A program made the translations under genes and the position numbers. The notes under the pieces are model-generated. The model was not told the origin of the DNA. It searched no databases and was given only the letters and a program-made list of their open reading frames with translations. This document shows, in pieces, positions 8,432-18,338 of a DNA stretch of 64,000 nt. This DNA comes from Chryseobacterium edaphi (GTDB lineage Bacteria > Bacteroidota > Bacteroidia > Flavobacteriales > Weeksellaceae): assembly GCF_025628985.1 (NCBI RefSeq), contig NZ_JAOTEM010000004.1:310001-374000 (forward strand), given 5' to 3'. Within the stretch, counting starts at the first letter, position 1; every line of letters begins with the position of its first letter.

Positions 8432-9664
8432 TTACTCGTCTTCGTCCATTTCTATTTTTGTGTTTAATAATTCCCATTTATCAATATCAAGGATTGCTGC
8501 TAAAATAACCCATGTAATAAAAACAGCCGTTGGCTCTTGCAAAATAGGAAAAATAGCAGAATATCCCATCCAAGGAATTATAAAAAACATAAGATATTTA
8601 TTATCTGTACTAAAAATAATTTTTTTAAACAGTAGAATAATCATAAAGATTCCTACTAATCCAAAGCAGACAATAAGAGATAGCCATGAGTTTTCAAAAT
8701 CATACCAATCTTCGGCTCGAGGAGAAAAATATCTACCCGAAATACCTATTAAAAAATGTTCTTTTGCCTTGTTGATGCCATCCAATAATAATAAGATTCT
8801 TAATTCATCTGACAATGTTTCATTATTATGATTTGTATTCTGACCAGAAACAAAATTCCTTAAAATAACAATTGCAGATATAACAATGATGGCAAAAAAA
8901 TTATTAAGCTTAAATTTATGAAGTCCAAATTTCACATAAAAATATACTCCGACGGTAACAACCGTTAAGAATATACCTGCTCTTGAATTGCAGTAGAAGA
9001 TAGAAATGAGCATTAAGATCGAAAAGATAATCCTGGTAATTTTTTTAAAGTTGTTATTGATCAAAATAAATATTGCAATAAACCACGAATATTGACTGAA
9101 AGCCATGGGACTTACAAAACCAAATCGGGCACGAACCGAATCATCTCTAAGAAAAAAACCTCCAGTACCTTCTTCTGATCTAATTTCAAAGAACATAGAA
9201 TCTTTTTTAGGAATTTCGTATAAAAAAACAAATAAAAATCCTATTATCATGATAAACATTAGAATCCGAAGATCAGTCTTAAATTTTTCAACGGTAATGT
9301 ATCTAAAATACAAATATATCGGAGGACCCATTAAAAACCATGTCAAAAATTCCATGTAATTGTACCCCTGCGAGATTTGAAACAATATTATCAGAAGTAT
9401 TGAAACAAAATACCAAACAAAAAATCTATTCTTAATAAAAACGTTAATCCCAATTAATGTAAAAAATATGTAAAGAGCATCTTTCCATAGAGAAGTTCCG
9501 ATAAACTTTGAAATCAGCGGATACATCGGAAAGAAGATGAAATAAAAACGTAACATAAAAAGATACACACCATTACAGTAATGCTCTTGTACAGAGACGT
9601 CTACTTCTTCATTTTCTAGTGATATCGAATTCATATTTTTTTTTTTGGAAAAATGTATTATCAA
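8432..9664 (-). CDS. Wzy-like polysaccharide polymerase / O-antigen ligase family membrane protein
   Basis: This 410-residue integral membrane protein has roughly ten hydrophobic segments and a large periplasmic-type loop in the second half (about residues 270-330, with GRYFSPRAEDWYDFENS). That layout fits Wzy polymerases and O-antigen ligases, which are too divergent for residue-level identification. Its place between glycosyltransferases in a locus with its own flippase and Wzc argues for polymerase. The start is uncertain: Met11 (about 9634), just after a poly-A run, is an alternative. A second, unrelated-looking polymerase lies at 33279. Confidence 0.75.
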   Translation of the reverse strand: MIIHFSKKKNMNSISLENEEVDVSVQEHYCNGVYLFMLRFYFIFFPMYPLISKFIGTSLWKDALYIFFTLIGINVFIKNRFFVWYFVSILLIILFQISQGYNYMEFLTWFLMGPPIYLYFRYITVEKFKTDLRILMFIMIIGFLFVFLYEIPKKDSMFFEIRSEEGTGGFFLRDDSVRARFGFVSPMAFSQYSWFIAIFILINNNFKKITRIIFSILMLISIFYCNSRAGIFLTVVTVGVYFYVKFGLHKFKLNNFFAIIVISAIVILRNFVSGQNTNHNNETLSDELRILLLLDGINKAKEHFLIGISGRYFSPRAEDWYDFENSWLSLIVCFGLVGIFMIILLFKKIIFSTDNKYLMFFIIPWMGYSAIFPILQEPTAVFITWVILAAILDIDKWELLNTKIEMDEDE

Positions 9665-9689
9665 AACTCGCCTTATTATTTCTTTAAAA

Positions 9690-10784
9690 TCAAAATCGTT
9701 TAATAAAATTTATAAGCTTCGGCATCATAATCTGAGGATTTTTAATTTCCTTTTTCAAAATTATATTATTTAAATATTTCAATACATTATTTTTGAAATC
9801 TTCTGCGTTATAAGGATTTATATAAGATACCATATCAGTATCTCCTGCAATATCTCCTGCTTCTTTGAGTTCCACTATATCAGATGTTATAACAGGCGTA
9901 CCTGAAAGTAATGCTTCCCTTACAGGAATTCCAAAACCTTCATAAATAGATGGAAAAACAAATACCTTTGCACCTGCATATAACAAAGGAAGATCTGTTT
10001 CGCTAACATAGCCTAACGCATTTATACTATCAGAATGTTTGTTTATAAAATTTTGAATTTCGCTGTCCTTCCATCCCTTCATCCCTACGATGATCAGTTT
10101 TACATTATTTATCTTTTTCTGCTCTACTAATTCTATAAAGTTTTTTAATACAAAAACTAAATTTTTTCTCGGTTCAAGATTGCCTACAAACAGAATATAG
10201 TCATTTTTAATATCATATTTCTGCAATAACTGATTTATTTCAGCAGAAGATCTTAATTTATAATTATCTGAAACAGGTGGATTTATAATTTCATCTGATT
10301 CTTTTTTAAAATAATAGAAAAGTTTATCTGATGTTCCTATACTATTTGAAATTATAAAATCTGCGCTCAAAATATCTTTTCTAAAATAAAGCAAATGAGT
10401 TAAATAATGCATTTTACCCATTGTCTTTGGCACTAATTTAGCATTGAGATCATGTACTATCGCAATTTTTCTCACTCGATCTTCTAAACTGGGAAAAAAT
10501 CCCGTTGTTGAAATAAAGACATCGATATTATCTTTTTTAATGTATTTTCCTGCCAAAAATTTCAGCCAAACCTTACCCGGCATTTTATGTTGAAAATGAT
10601 CGTAAAATTCTCTCCTATGTATTTTCAGAACCAGTTTCTCGGATAATCCGATTTTTTGATTTGAGTAGGCGTACAATTCAGCATCCGGAATATTTTTTAA
10701 AATCTCCTCAAGGACATTAATTACATATTTTCCGATTCCACTTGGTCTTACTTGCAGTGGAAAAGCATCAAAACCTATTCTCAT
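9690..10784 (-). CDS. Glycosyltransferase family 4
   Basis: A 364-residue GT-B enzyme. The chosen start gives MRIGFDAFPLQVRPSGIGKY, the usual N-terminus of this GT4 subgroup. An in-frame Met 13 codons upstream (10823) would add a non-conserved tail. Motifs are YILFVGNLEPRKNL, INALGYVSETDLPLLYAGA and FPSIYEGFGIPVREALLSG with the E-x7-E pair, followed by PVITSDIVELKEAGDIAGD. Donor and acceptor are unknown. It follows the GT8-like gene and precedes the polymerase. Confidence 0.9.
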   Translation of the reverse strand: MRIGFDAFPLQVRPSGIGKYVINVLEEILKNIPDAELYAYSNQKIGLSEKLVLKIHRREFYDHFQHKMPGKVWLKFLAGKYIKKDNIDVFISTTGFFPSLEDRVRKIAIVHDLNAKLVPKTMGKMHYLTHLLYFRKDILSADFIISNSIGTSDKLFYYFKKESDEIINPPVSDNYKLRSSAEINQLLQKYDIKNDYILFVGNLEPRKNLVFVLKNFIELVEQKKINNVKLIIVGMKGWKDSEIQNFINKHSDSINALGYVSETDLPLLYAGAKVFVFPSIYEGFGIPVREALLSGTPVITSDIVELKEAGDIAGDTDMVSYINPYNAEDFKNNVLKYLNNIILKKEIKNPQIMMPKLINFIKRF

Positions 10785-10842
10785 ATTATACGCTTTAAAA
10801 TTTATATTCCAATTTTGAAACAAAAAATTTATTCTAATTAAA

Positions 10843-12075
10843 TTATTTATTAATTAGGAAATCATGACTTTCTAATCTAGTTTTCATTCTTACGTATTTT
10901 ATGATGAAAAAGTAACGTTCTATACCAAATATGAATATAAAAATCTTTACTAATCCATTAAATATTTTATCGATTACAGATACATTTACCTTTTTATCTT
11001 TAACAATTCCAAGATTATAATCTGCTTTATTATTTTTTAAAACTAGCTTTTTTGTTTTAAGAATTTGATAAAATAAATTTTCTGTTACAAATGGATTAAA
11101 ATCGGCTACATTATTCTCAATATATACTCTAAACAATCTCCTGTGAAGTGGTATAACAACATCTCCGTTGTCAAAATTATTAAAGGAATATTTTAGTTTT
11201 GAAAAAAAATCGTAGTTGTTACCATTTACCAAATCAGAATATGAATTGATAATCGGGATAAAAGACGGGAAAACATCTATATTAAATTTTGGGTGTCTTC
11301 TATTGATTACAATTCTATTATAAGGATCAAAACCAGAAAAATGAAAAAATAAAAGCGGATAAAGTTCTTTAGTTCGAAGGTCTTCAATAATGTAATTATT
11401 ATTTTCTATCTTAAGCTCTCTTTCATGTAAATTCCAGATTGCGATATTGATTCCCGGATGATGAGAAATAAGTATATCATTTGGGAAAAAACCTGGTAAA
11501 AAATCAATCCATCTTTGGTCAACGTGAAGTGCATCTTCTTTGTCAGCAAAACACTTATCAAAAAGTCTGTTTTGCCACCAATCTACAATTTGTCTCCCAA
11601 TATGGTTATTTTTTAGAGCTCCAAATCCTAAATTGTAAATTCCTACAAATAACAGTTCTTCCTCTGTAACCGCACCTGTGTATTTTTTTTCGATATGATT
11701 GTAATGGGGAGTAATCACCATTGAATGTTTATCTAAAGAATCAAAGATACTGGAGAGACTGTCTGTGACAAAAATATCCGGATCAAGATAAATAATCTTC
11801 TCATACCCTTCGTTAAATAATTTGTTGAAACAAAATGGTTTTATAGATGTTGAGAACTCTATAACATTGTATTTAAAAGCCATATTACGCCAATCTTGTA
11901 TCCAGCTGTCATCTAACGTTACAATATTCAGATCAGATATTTCGTCTGATTTTTCGTCAGCAAGAAATATAAATATCTCGACATCTGGATTGTGTTTTAA
12001 AACAGATGCTTTAAGTGTAAGCGCCTGTGCAAGATAATTTTTGGCACAAATTGTAAAAATTGATTTCGTACTCAT
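10843..12075 (-). CDS. Glycosyltransferase, GT-A fold, GT8-like
   Basis: This 410-residue protein has an N-terminal nucleotide-sugar domain. IFTICAKNYLAQALTLKASV is typical of GT8-like proteins, and YLDPDIFVTDSL contains the metal-binding DxD. The region HVDQRWIDFLPGFFP followed by HHPGINIAIWNLHER matches the second half of this unclassified GT-A group. A non-conserved C-terminal extension (about 290-410) includes a hydrophobic stretch near 370-390 that may touch the membrane. It starts 3 bases past the stop of the preceding GT2 gene. The sugar is unknown. Confidence 0.8.
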   Translation of the reverse strand: MSTKSIFTICAKNYLAQALTLKASVLKHNPDVEIFIFLADEKSDEISDLNIVTLDDSWIQDWRNMAFKYNVIEFSTSIKPFCFNKLFNEGYEKIIYLDPDIFVTDSLSSIFDSLDKHSMVITPHYNHIEKKYTGAVTEEELLFVGIYNLGFGALKNNHIGRQIVDWWQNRLFDKCFADKEDALHVDQRWIDFLPGFFPNDILISHHPGINIAIWNLHERELKIENNNYIIEDLRTKELYPLLFFHFSGFDPYNRIVINRRHPKFNIDVFPSFIPIINSYSDLVNGNNYDFFSKLKYSFNNFDNGDVVIPLHRRLFRVYIENNVADFNPFVTENLFYQILKTKKLVLKNNKADYNLGIVKDKKVNVSVIDKIFNGLVKIFIFIFGIERYFFIIKYVRMKTRLESHDFLINK

Positions 12076-12078
12076 TGA

Positions 12079-12945
12079 TTACTTACTTTTAGAATTAACA
12101 TCATAAAAACCTGATCTCCCAACTAAAAAATGAAAGAACCCTATAAATATTGCTTTTAATTTGATTGCTTTTTCATTTTCAGCTATAATTATTTTTATGA
12201 TCCTAAAAATCAAATGGTCTTTTAAAAATGTAATTTTATACTGTGTAGAGAATAGAGTAGGATACATTTTCCAAATCTTCAATTGATTGCGAATAATAAA
12301 ATATGTTCTGAATGGTGAATAATTATTAATTGAGAAGCCAAATTTTGTCTTTTGAATATATCCAACTACATGATTTAGCAAAACATCCGAAAAAACAATT
12401 GTTTTTAAGTTATTTAATTTTTTTATTCTGTAGCAGTATTCATAATCTACCGCATCAATAAACAAATCATCTCTAAAACAATTTGTTTTAGAAAAATTTG
12501 AAATTTTAAAAACTGATCCTGATGTAATGGTGTCTGAAACATCTAATATCTCTGAACTGACAGGATAAAGAGATTTACCTGACTGCAAGGGATTTATTCC
12601 ATAGACACCTATATTATCTGATTCATTTTCAACAATTTTAGTTTTATATTTTTGAAGCATTCCTTCATCAAAATAACTGTCCTGATCCATCGTTAATATA
12701 TGACTGTAACCATTTTTTTCAGCAATGATAATTGACTGGTTTATAGCAGTTGCTATACCTACGTTTTTGCAGTCTCCTGCAATAATTATTTTATTAAAGT
12801 TGTTTATGATTTTTTGACATTCATCTGAAATAAATGAATTTCGCCAAACAATAATTGCTTCAGTATCTGTATTAAATACAGGTAAAGATTTTAATAAAGT
12901 CTCTTTATCTGGATGATATAAAATAATAATTGTGCAGAGTCTCAT
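12079..12945 (-). CDS. Glycosyltransferase family 2, rhamnosyltransferase-like
   Basis: This 288-residue inverting GT-A enzyme has the N-terminal IIILYHPDKETLLKSL, NVGIATAINQSIIIAEKNG and LTMDQDSYFDEGML, where DQDS is the metal/nucleotide DxD equivalent. The layout resembles RfbF/WbbL-type rhamnosyltransferases. The rfbC gene in the same locus makes L-rhamnose a reasonable donor, but this is inference. It sits between the flippase (19 bases) and the GT8-like gene (3 bases), so co-transcription is likely. Confidence 0.85.
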   Translation of the reverse strand: MRLCTIIILYHPDKETLLKSLPVFNTDTEAIIVWRNSFISDECQKIINNFNKIIIAGDCKNVGIATAINQSIIIAEKNGYSHILTMDQDSYFDEGMLQKYKTKIVENESDNIGVYGINPLQSGKSLYPVSSEILDVSDTITSGSVFKISNFSKTNCFRDDLFIDAVDYEYCYRIKKLNNLKTIVFSDVLLNHVVGYIQKTKFGFSINNYSPFRTYFIIRNQLKIWKMYPTLFSTQYKITFLKDHLIFRIIKIIIAENEKAIKLKAIFIGFFHFLVGRSGFYDVNSKSK

Positions 12946-12964
12946 AGCAATCAGAGTTAAATTA

Positions 12965-14404
12965 TTATTGTAGATACTTATTTTTTGTCAGGATGAGAAA
13001 AAATATTAATCCTGAAGATAACATATTCAAAAACAAGAAAACATATATATAATCTGGAAAAATTCTACACAATAAGACGAACAAAATATTCAATACTACA
13101 AAGGATAATGTTTCTATCTTGATTTTAAAAAATAACTGCGCTGTATTTCTGAAATCTAAAGATTTAATTAAATACCAAGACCCAACTATCACCACAATCA
13201 TCCATGTAAAGACAATTCCGTATCCTCCTAAAATACTTCCTAAAAAATATCCCAAAGCAATATTGATAATAGCCATAATTAATTGAGAGATAATAATAGG
13301 ATTCAGTTTATTAAATGAAAGTAAAGCAAAATAAGTTGGTGCGGACAGCAAATTTATAAACATGCAGACAGATACCACTAACAATACGTTGATAAAAATT
13401 GGCTCATCATGTCCGATCCAAACTTTTGAAACTATCGGCGACAAAATGTTTAAAAATGATAGAGATAGGAGCGAGATAAAAAAAACACTTGCAAAACTTA
13501 AACTCAAAACCGAAAACTTTTTCTTATTTTCTGTTGCAACACTTTCTTTTACCATAAGTGGCATTAAACTTTGATTGGCACTTACAATTACACCACGAAT
13601 CTGCATCACTAATTTGCTGGCCATTTCATAGTATCCGGTAAATGCTAAACCTCCAAATTTTGACATTAGCATTTTGGTTACAGGTTCATTTAAAATTCCT
13701 GTGATAGATGTTAATTGAAATTGAATTCCATAGCTGAATATTTCTTTAAATATGACTTTGTTCCAATTCCATTTAAAAGGATTAAATTTCACTAATCTTG
13801 TTGCAAATATAATGCATAATATAAGAGTGAGTGAAGATTGAAATACTTGTGACCATATTACTCCAATGATACCATACTTTTTAACACTCAATATTGTAAA
13901 AAAGAGAAATAATAATGATGAGAATGAAAAAATGGAATTCCGAATATAGTTTTTTCTAAATCCGTCCAAGAGTGAACCATATACACCCGCTAATGAATTT
14001 AGTAAAACACAAAGGAGAGAAAACGGCAATAATTGGCGAGCAGTAGTCACATAGTTTTCTTCTACAATATTTCCCAAAATCAAATATGCAATTGGCCATA
14101 TAATTAAACAAATAGGAATAAATATTAACATGTTTAATACTACACCAGTAAAAATTAACTGAGGAATTCTTTTCAGATTATTTTTATGCTCATACAAACT
14201 CACAAACCGTACCATTGAGGTAGCAATACCTAGATCTGCAATATTTGCAATGGAAGAAGCCGACATAACAACTGACCAAACTCCTAATAATTTTACTCCT
14301 AATTTTTCTAGTAAAAATCTATATAGAAAATAGTACATTATTCCTATCAGCGCAACTTGCCCTCCAGAAGTCAGAACATTTGTAATTGTCTTTTTGTTTT
14401 TCAT
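12965..14404 (-). CDS. Wzx-type lipid-linked oligosaccharide flippase (first copy)
   Basis: This 479-residue MOP-superfamily protein has about 12-14 membrane segments spread over its whole length. The start MKNKKTITNVLTSGGQVALIGIM and the motif IANIADLGIATSMVRFVS are characteristic of polysaccharide flippases. It moves undecaprenyl-diphosphate-linked repeat units from the cytoplasmic to the periplasmic face for Wzy polymerisation. It follows the Wzc gene by 50 bases. A second flippase of a different subgroup (41403) serves the neighbouring locus, consistent with two separate repeat units. Confidence 0.9.
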   Translation of the reverse strand: MKNKKTITNVLTSGGQVALIGIMYYFLYRFLLEKLGVKLLGVWSVVMSASSIANIADLGIATSMVRFVSLYEHKNNLKRIPQLIFTGVVLNMLIFIPICLIIWPIAYLILGNIVEENYVTTARQLLPFSLLCVLLNSLAGVYGSLLDGFRKNYIRNSIFSFSSLLFLFFTILSVKKYGIIGVIWSQVFQSSLTLILCIIFATRLVKFNPFKWNWNKVIFKEIFSYGIQFQLTSITGILNEPVTKMLMSKFGGLAFTGYYEMASKLVMQIRGVIVSANQSLMPLMVKESVATENKKKFSVLSLSFASVFFISLLSLSFLNILSPIVSKVWIGHDEPIFINVLLVVSVCMFINLLSAPTYFALLSFNKLNPIIISQLIMAIINIALGYFLGSILGGYGIVFTWMIVVIVGSWYLIKSLDFRNTAQLFFKIKIETLSFVVLNILFVLLCRIFPDYIYVFLFLNMLSSGLIFFLILTKNKYLQ

Positions 14405-14454
14405 TAATGATTTGTGCTCTTTATTAAAAGATAATATTTTGACATATTATCAGC

Positions 14455-16806
14455 TTAATGCCACCTTTTTACTTTATCAAACCATCTTTTTTCCTCAACC
14501 TTATAACCGTAACCATATTTATTTCCATATCCAAAATTTGTTTTGTGAACATCATTAAGTATAAATCCTACATTTTTGATTTTTTGAGATTCTACGTTCT
14601 TATTCGCAAATGCAATAAAATCTTTTTCTGTTACTTCAGATCTGGTTACATAAATCGTTGCATCTGCAAATCCTGAAATCAGGAATGAATCAGTCACTAA
14701 CATTAATGGTGCTGTATCCAATATGATGTATTGGTATTTATTTTTTAATGATTCTAATAATACTGCATATTTACCGTTTTGTAAAAGATCTGCTGGATTT
14801 GGAGGAATGCTACCCGAATATATAAAATCACAATTTGGATTAATTTCACTTGGGTGGATTATCTCATTTATATTCTCTATATCCCCATATAGATATTCAG
14901 TAAGACCTTTTGAGTCTTTCATTGAAGGATTATATCTTTGCAATTGTGGATTTCTAATATCTGATCCTATAACCAAAACTTTTTTCTGTAATGATGCTAA
15001 AGCCAAAGCGAGATTCACAGAAACAAATGTTTTCCCTTCTCCTTTTACAGTAGAAGTTATAAAAATCACATTAGCTTTATCCTTTTTGGATATCATGAAA
15101 TTCATATTAGTAACCAAAATCCTGAACGATTCTGCTAATGGAGTAACATCATTCAATCTTACCAAATCGCTTTCTTTACTTGATATTCGGGGGATTTCTG
15201 CCAATAAAGGAACAGATGTTAGCTTTTCGAGATCTTGCTTATCAATTAATTTGCTGTTTAGAATCGTTTTTAAGTAAAAATATACAAATGGTATAAGTAT
15301 ACCTATTACAATAGCAATAAGTAAAACAAGGAGTTTCTGTGGAGCAACCGGTTTTTTAAATACAAATGCTTTATCTATCACTCTTGCTTTTTCAGAAACA
15401 ATTTCCATGCTGATAGCCGCTTCTTCTCTTTTCTGTAGAAGTAATAAATAAAGGTTTTCCTTTATTTGCTGCTGTCTTTCAATACTTCTAAAAAGTTTCT
15501 CCTGTGCAGGTATCTTACCAATCATTTGTTGAGAACTTCCCAACTGGCTTTCAACTTTTCTTTTTGCCAGTTCTAGAGAAGTTACATTTCTCTGTAAAGA
15601 TTGTGTGAGCGAAGATTTTATTTCTTCGATCTGATTATTGGCAGTTCTTACAAGCGGGTTATCTGGAGTTGCATCCTGCAAATACTTATTTCGCTGTAAA
15701 ACAAGTGCATTATATTGTTGGATTGCATTTCCAGCTGCCTCGTTTTCCAAACCAATATTTAGGGGTAAAACATCACCAGTTCCTTTTCGGCTCAGTGTAT
15801 TTTGTAACATCTTTGTAATTTCCAACTGAGTTCCTATTTCTAGTATTGCAGCTTTACTTTGTTCTTTCAACTGAAGATTCATACCTGCTTCCGTACGTAA
15901 ATCTACGATGCTATTACTTGATTTGAATCCCTCTTTCTGAGTTTCAACATCCCCTAACTCTTTAGAGATCAAAGTAATTCTATTATCTACAAAATCCTTA
16001 GTTCTTTTAGATTCAATATTTTTATCATTGATAGCATAAACATTATACTGCCTTACCAAACTGTTAAGAAAATCTTTTGCTTTGGCTTTATTTTGAAAAT
16101 CTACAGAAAGGCTGATTATCGTACCATCTTTATCCAGCAAATCAACTTTCAACGCATCTTGAAATTGATTCACAGCACTTTCAAAATCACTAAAATTAAA
16201 ATATATTTCTGATATCTCAGTTTTTTTCGGAGCTTTAAATTCGGGGTTTTTACGAATCATTATCATCGCAAAAGGTAAATTTATCGTTTTATCAAAAGCA
16301 GTTGAAATTTCTTTATTCCATTCTTCAGAGGATAATGTAACTTGATTATTCTTTGATTTGATAAAAATTGGTTTTTTAGGTAAATCATCAACGTTTTTCT
16401 CCTGAATAACATTAATTATATAAGGACTTGTTGTTCCATAAAGTTCTAAACTCTTTAATGTCTGTTTAGCATATATCGGAGTTTGAAAATTATGTTCTCT
16501 GACAACATCTTCTACAATAGATTTAGATTCAAAAACGCCTATTTCATTTTCAATGCTATTGGTTCCCATTCCACTCAAGCCACCTAAACTCTGAAGCATA
16601 CCCACATCCCCACCACCAGGAGAAATCTTTTTTGCATCTTTAATTAAAACAGAAGTTTGAGCTTTAAAAATTTGAGGAGTAGATTTGATATAATAAACCG
16701 CTAAAATCAGCATTAGGAAAACCATTCCCACAAAATATTTCCATTTTTTCAAATAGGGTGTTATAATCTCTTTAATATCAATTTCTTTATTATTTTTTTT
16801 ATCCAT
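14455..16806 (-). CDS. Wzc-type polysaccharide chain-length regulator and tyrosine autokinase (first copy)
   Basis: This 783-residue fused Wzz/BY-kinase has a first membrane helix near residues 23-45, a long coiled-coil periplasmic part (about 50-480), a second helix near 490-515 and a cytoplasmic ATPase domain. Walker A is [11 protein letters not shown] near residue 585, and the second Walker motif is [16 protein letters not shown]. The C-terminus has a short tyrosine cluster (FGYGNKYGYGYKVEEKRW), the usual autophosphorylation site. It controls polymerisation and export of surface polysaccharide. It is the first gene of the row 16806 to 4902. No wza-type export gene lies beside it. Confidence 0.93.
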   Translation of the reverse strand: MDKKNNKEIDIKEIITPYLKKWKYFVGMVFLMLILAVYYIKSTPQIFKAQTSVLIKDAKKISPGGGDVGMLQSLGGLSGMGTNSIENEIGVFESKSIVEDVVREHNFQTPIYAKQTLKSLELYGTTSPYIINVIQEKNVDDLPKKPIFIKSKNNQVTLSSEEWNKEISTAFDKTINLPFAMIMIRKNPEFKAPKKTEISEIYFNFSDFESAVNQFQDALKVDLLDKDGTIISLSVDFQNKAKAKDFLNSLVRQYNVYAINDKNIESKRTKDFVDNRITLISKELGDVETQKEGFKSSNSIVDLRTEAGMNLQLKEQSKAAILEIGTQLEITKMLQNTLSRKGTGDVLPLNIGLENEAAGNAIQQYNALVLQRNKYLQDATPDNPLVRTANNQIEEIKSSLTQSLQRNVTSLELAKRKVESQLGSSQQMIGKIPAQEKLFRSIERQQQIKENLYLLLLQKREEAAISMEIVSEKARVIDKAFVFKKPVAPQKLLVLLIAIVIGILIPFVYFYLKTILNSKLIDKQDLEKLTSVPLLAEIPRISSKESDLVRLNDVTPLAESFRILVTNMNFMISKKDKANVIFITSTVKGEGKTFVSVNLALALASLQKKVLVIGSDIRNPQLQRYNPSMKDSKGLTEYLYGDIENINEIIHPSEINPNCDFIYSGSIPPNPADLLQNGKYAVLLESLKNKYQYIILDTAPLMLVTDSFLISGFADATIYVTRSEVTEKDFIAFANKNVESQKIKNVGFILNDVHKTNFGYGNKYGYGYKVEEKRWFDKVKRWH

Positions 16807-16862
16807 TTGTTGGACTATATTTTGAAAATTATGATTTATTTTTAATATTTATTTAAACTTTG

Positions 16863-16870
16863 CAAATATA
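16863..16870 (-). promoter_or_regulatory. -7 element upstream of the first wzc-type gene
   Basis: TATATTTG on the minus strand matches TAnnTTTG 56 bases upstream of the start. No TTG lies at 17-23 bases, so only half the signature is present. The 173-base gap before it supports a separate promoter here. Confidence 0.4.
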
Positions 16871-16979
16871 TCTATTATTTATAAACTGCTAATGTTATTC
16901 TTAATATTTCTTGGTTTTTTAGTAATCACTGAAAATTCATTGTCAGGAATACGATTTTGAGAAAGAAAGTTAATAATGA

Positions 16980-17615
16980 CTAATTTATCGTATAAGTTAG
17001 CATTACTCCTCCTCTCGTAGGAATAATTTCACCACTTTTGTTCCACTTTGCTGCAGCGTCGTAGCGTTCATTATTATCTTTAAAATACCCTCTATATATA
17101 GACTGACTGGTCCCTATACCTGCATAAACATCTAAACCGATCTTCTCATTGATTGTAAAATGGTAACCTCCACTTACTCCAATTACAATTGCTAATCCTT
17201 TTTGATACCTTTCTGTCACGCGTACGCTTCCGTCAGAAGAAAATTGAGGAGTTCCATCTTCATTTAACACTGTTTCAGCTTTTAAATAATTCCATTTTTG
17301 TAGATTATAAGCTGCAATACTTCCATAAGCACCGACATACCAACCCTTCATTACTTCTTTAAAATAATATCTTCCTTCTAATGTTCCCATGTATATTTGA
17401 AGATTTTTGCCAACAAAGGACTTCCAAGGTGATATAAAACCTTCGGCTTGTAAAGAAAAATTATTACTTAAAGATTTTTCTGCTGCGATATTAATCATTC
17501 CCAAAGGGAGAAAAGCTGCATTGACTTTTATCTCTGATTGGGCATTCATTTTCATAAAAATAGCGGTAGCCGTGAAAAACGTCATTTTAGAAAACAACTG
17601 CATTTTATATTTCAT
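16980..17615 (-). CDS. Outer-membrane beta-barrel protein, DUF3575-like
   Basis: This 211-residue protein has a signal peptide (about residues 1-25, ending MNAQ) and alternating amphipathic strands. KVNAAFLPLGMINIAAEKSL is typical of the DUF3575 family in Bacteroidetes. Later segments (LEGRYYFKEVMKGWYVGAYG, IVIGVSGGYHFTINEKIGLD) look like barrel hairpins, and the C-terminus ends on a hydrophobic strand. Function is not known. It starts 15 bases after the small sugar transferase, so the two are probably co-transcribed. An association with glycan export or display is possible but unproven. Confidence 0.7.
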   Translation of the reverse strand: MKYKMQLFSKMTFFTATAIFMKMNAQSEIKVNAAFLPLGMINIAAEKSLSNNFSLQAEGFISPWKSFVGKNLQIYMGTLEGRYYFKEVMKGWYVGAYGSIAAYNLQKWNYLKAETVLNEDGTPQFSSDGSVRVTERYQKGLAIVIGVSGGYHFTINEKIGLDVYAGIGTSQSIYRGYFKDNNERYDAAAKWNKSGEIIPTRGGVMLTYTIN

Positions 17616-17630
17616 ATATTTAGAACGGTC

Positions 17631-18200
17631 CTATTTTATTAAAACCGAAAATGTCTTAAGCAAAATCTGTGCATCTTTTATAAAAGAAAGCTGATGATAA
17701 TAATTAAGATTCATTTTTACTTTCTCCGGAAAGAGAATTTCATCATTATATTGTAGTGTGTTTTCTTGCTTACTTAAAAGTTCTTCTTCATTTCTGAATT
17801 TGATTCCTGCTTCGCTCGTTAGTCCAGGCTTCAGTTGCAAAACCAAACGGTCTTCACCTTTCAACTCATCATAGTATCCGGAAATATCTGGTCTTGGTCC
17901 TACCAATGACATATCACCTTTCAAAACATTAAAAAGCTGTGGAAGCTCATCAAGTTTAGATTTTCTCATCCAACATCCTATTTTTGATTTTGTTGAATTT
18001 TCCGGATGATATGTCCTGAATTTATAAATGATAAAAATACGACCACCTATTCCTATTCTTTCCTGTCTGAAAATACCAGGAAAACCCGTGTCAAAAGAAG
18101 AAACTATCATTAAAATAAAAAAAACTGGGAGTAAAAAAATAACGGCTACGAAACTTAATCCGTAGTCCATCAATGCTTTCCACCAAGGATATTTTTTCAC
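17631..18200 (-). CDS. Small sugar transferase (monotopic phosphoglycosyltransferase family), divergent
   Basis: This 189-residue protein has one N-terminal membrane hairpin (about residues 12-33). The catalytic domain carries IYKFRTYHP, KSKLDELPQLFNVLKGDMS and LVGPRPD, so the Asp-Glu catalytic dyad of the family is present. The usual RPGITGWAQ motif is replaced by KPGLTSEAGIKFRNEEELL, a variant seen in a subgroup of Bacteroidetes sugar transferases. It should attach a sugar-1-phosphate to a polyprenyl phosphate. It has its own consensus promoter and is followed by the DUF3575-like gene. It is one of three initiating transferases in the window. Confidence 0.82.
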   Translation of the reverse strand: MKKYPWWKALMDYGLSFVAVIFLLPVFFILMIVSSFDTGFPGIFRQERIGIGGRIFIIYKFRTYHPENSTKSKIGCWMRKSKLDELPQLFNVLKGDMSLVGPRPDISGYYDELKGEDRLVLQLKPGLTSEAGIKFRNEEELLSKQENTLQYNDEILFPEKVKMNLNYYHQLSFIKDAQILLKTFSVLIK

Positions 18201-18218
18201 TTATGAATTATTGAGCTG

Positions 18219-18247
18219 CAAAGATAAGGAAAGTTGCTGATTGTCAA
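18219..18247 (-). promoter_or_regulatory. Consensus promoter for the small sugar transferase
   Basis: The minus strand reads TTG, 18 bases, then TATCTTTG, in agreement with TTG-N(17-23)-TAnnTTTG. The -7 element is 18 bases upstream of the start codon at 18200. Confidence 0.6.
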
Positions 18248-18338
18248 TTTGAAGTTTATGTATATAAAGGTTGCGATTGAAATAAATAACTGTTTACTTA
18301 ATGATAAGCAAGCAGTTATAAATGTATATTAAATTTAA

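Noticed and set aside
7340..12945. Possible strongly AT-rich foreign island of glycosyltransferases
   Set aside because: Hand-counted lines varied widely (for example 22% G+C at 12121-12180 but 35% at 7861-7920, equal to a glyA line), so I could not establish a compositional break.
14723..15277. 184-codon plus-strand frame opposite the first wzc-type gene
   Set aside because: It lies fully antisense to a clear Wzc ATPase domain and its product has no recognisable motif or sensible composition.
17561..17570. gcggtagc resembling the core of the enterobacterial ops/JUMPstart element
   Set aside because: It lies inside the DUF3575-like coding sequence, not in a leader, and RfaH-type ops control is not expected in this phylum.
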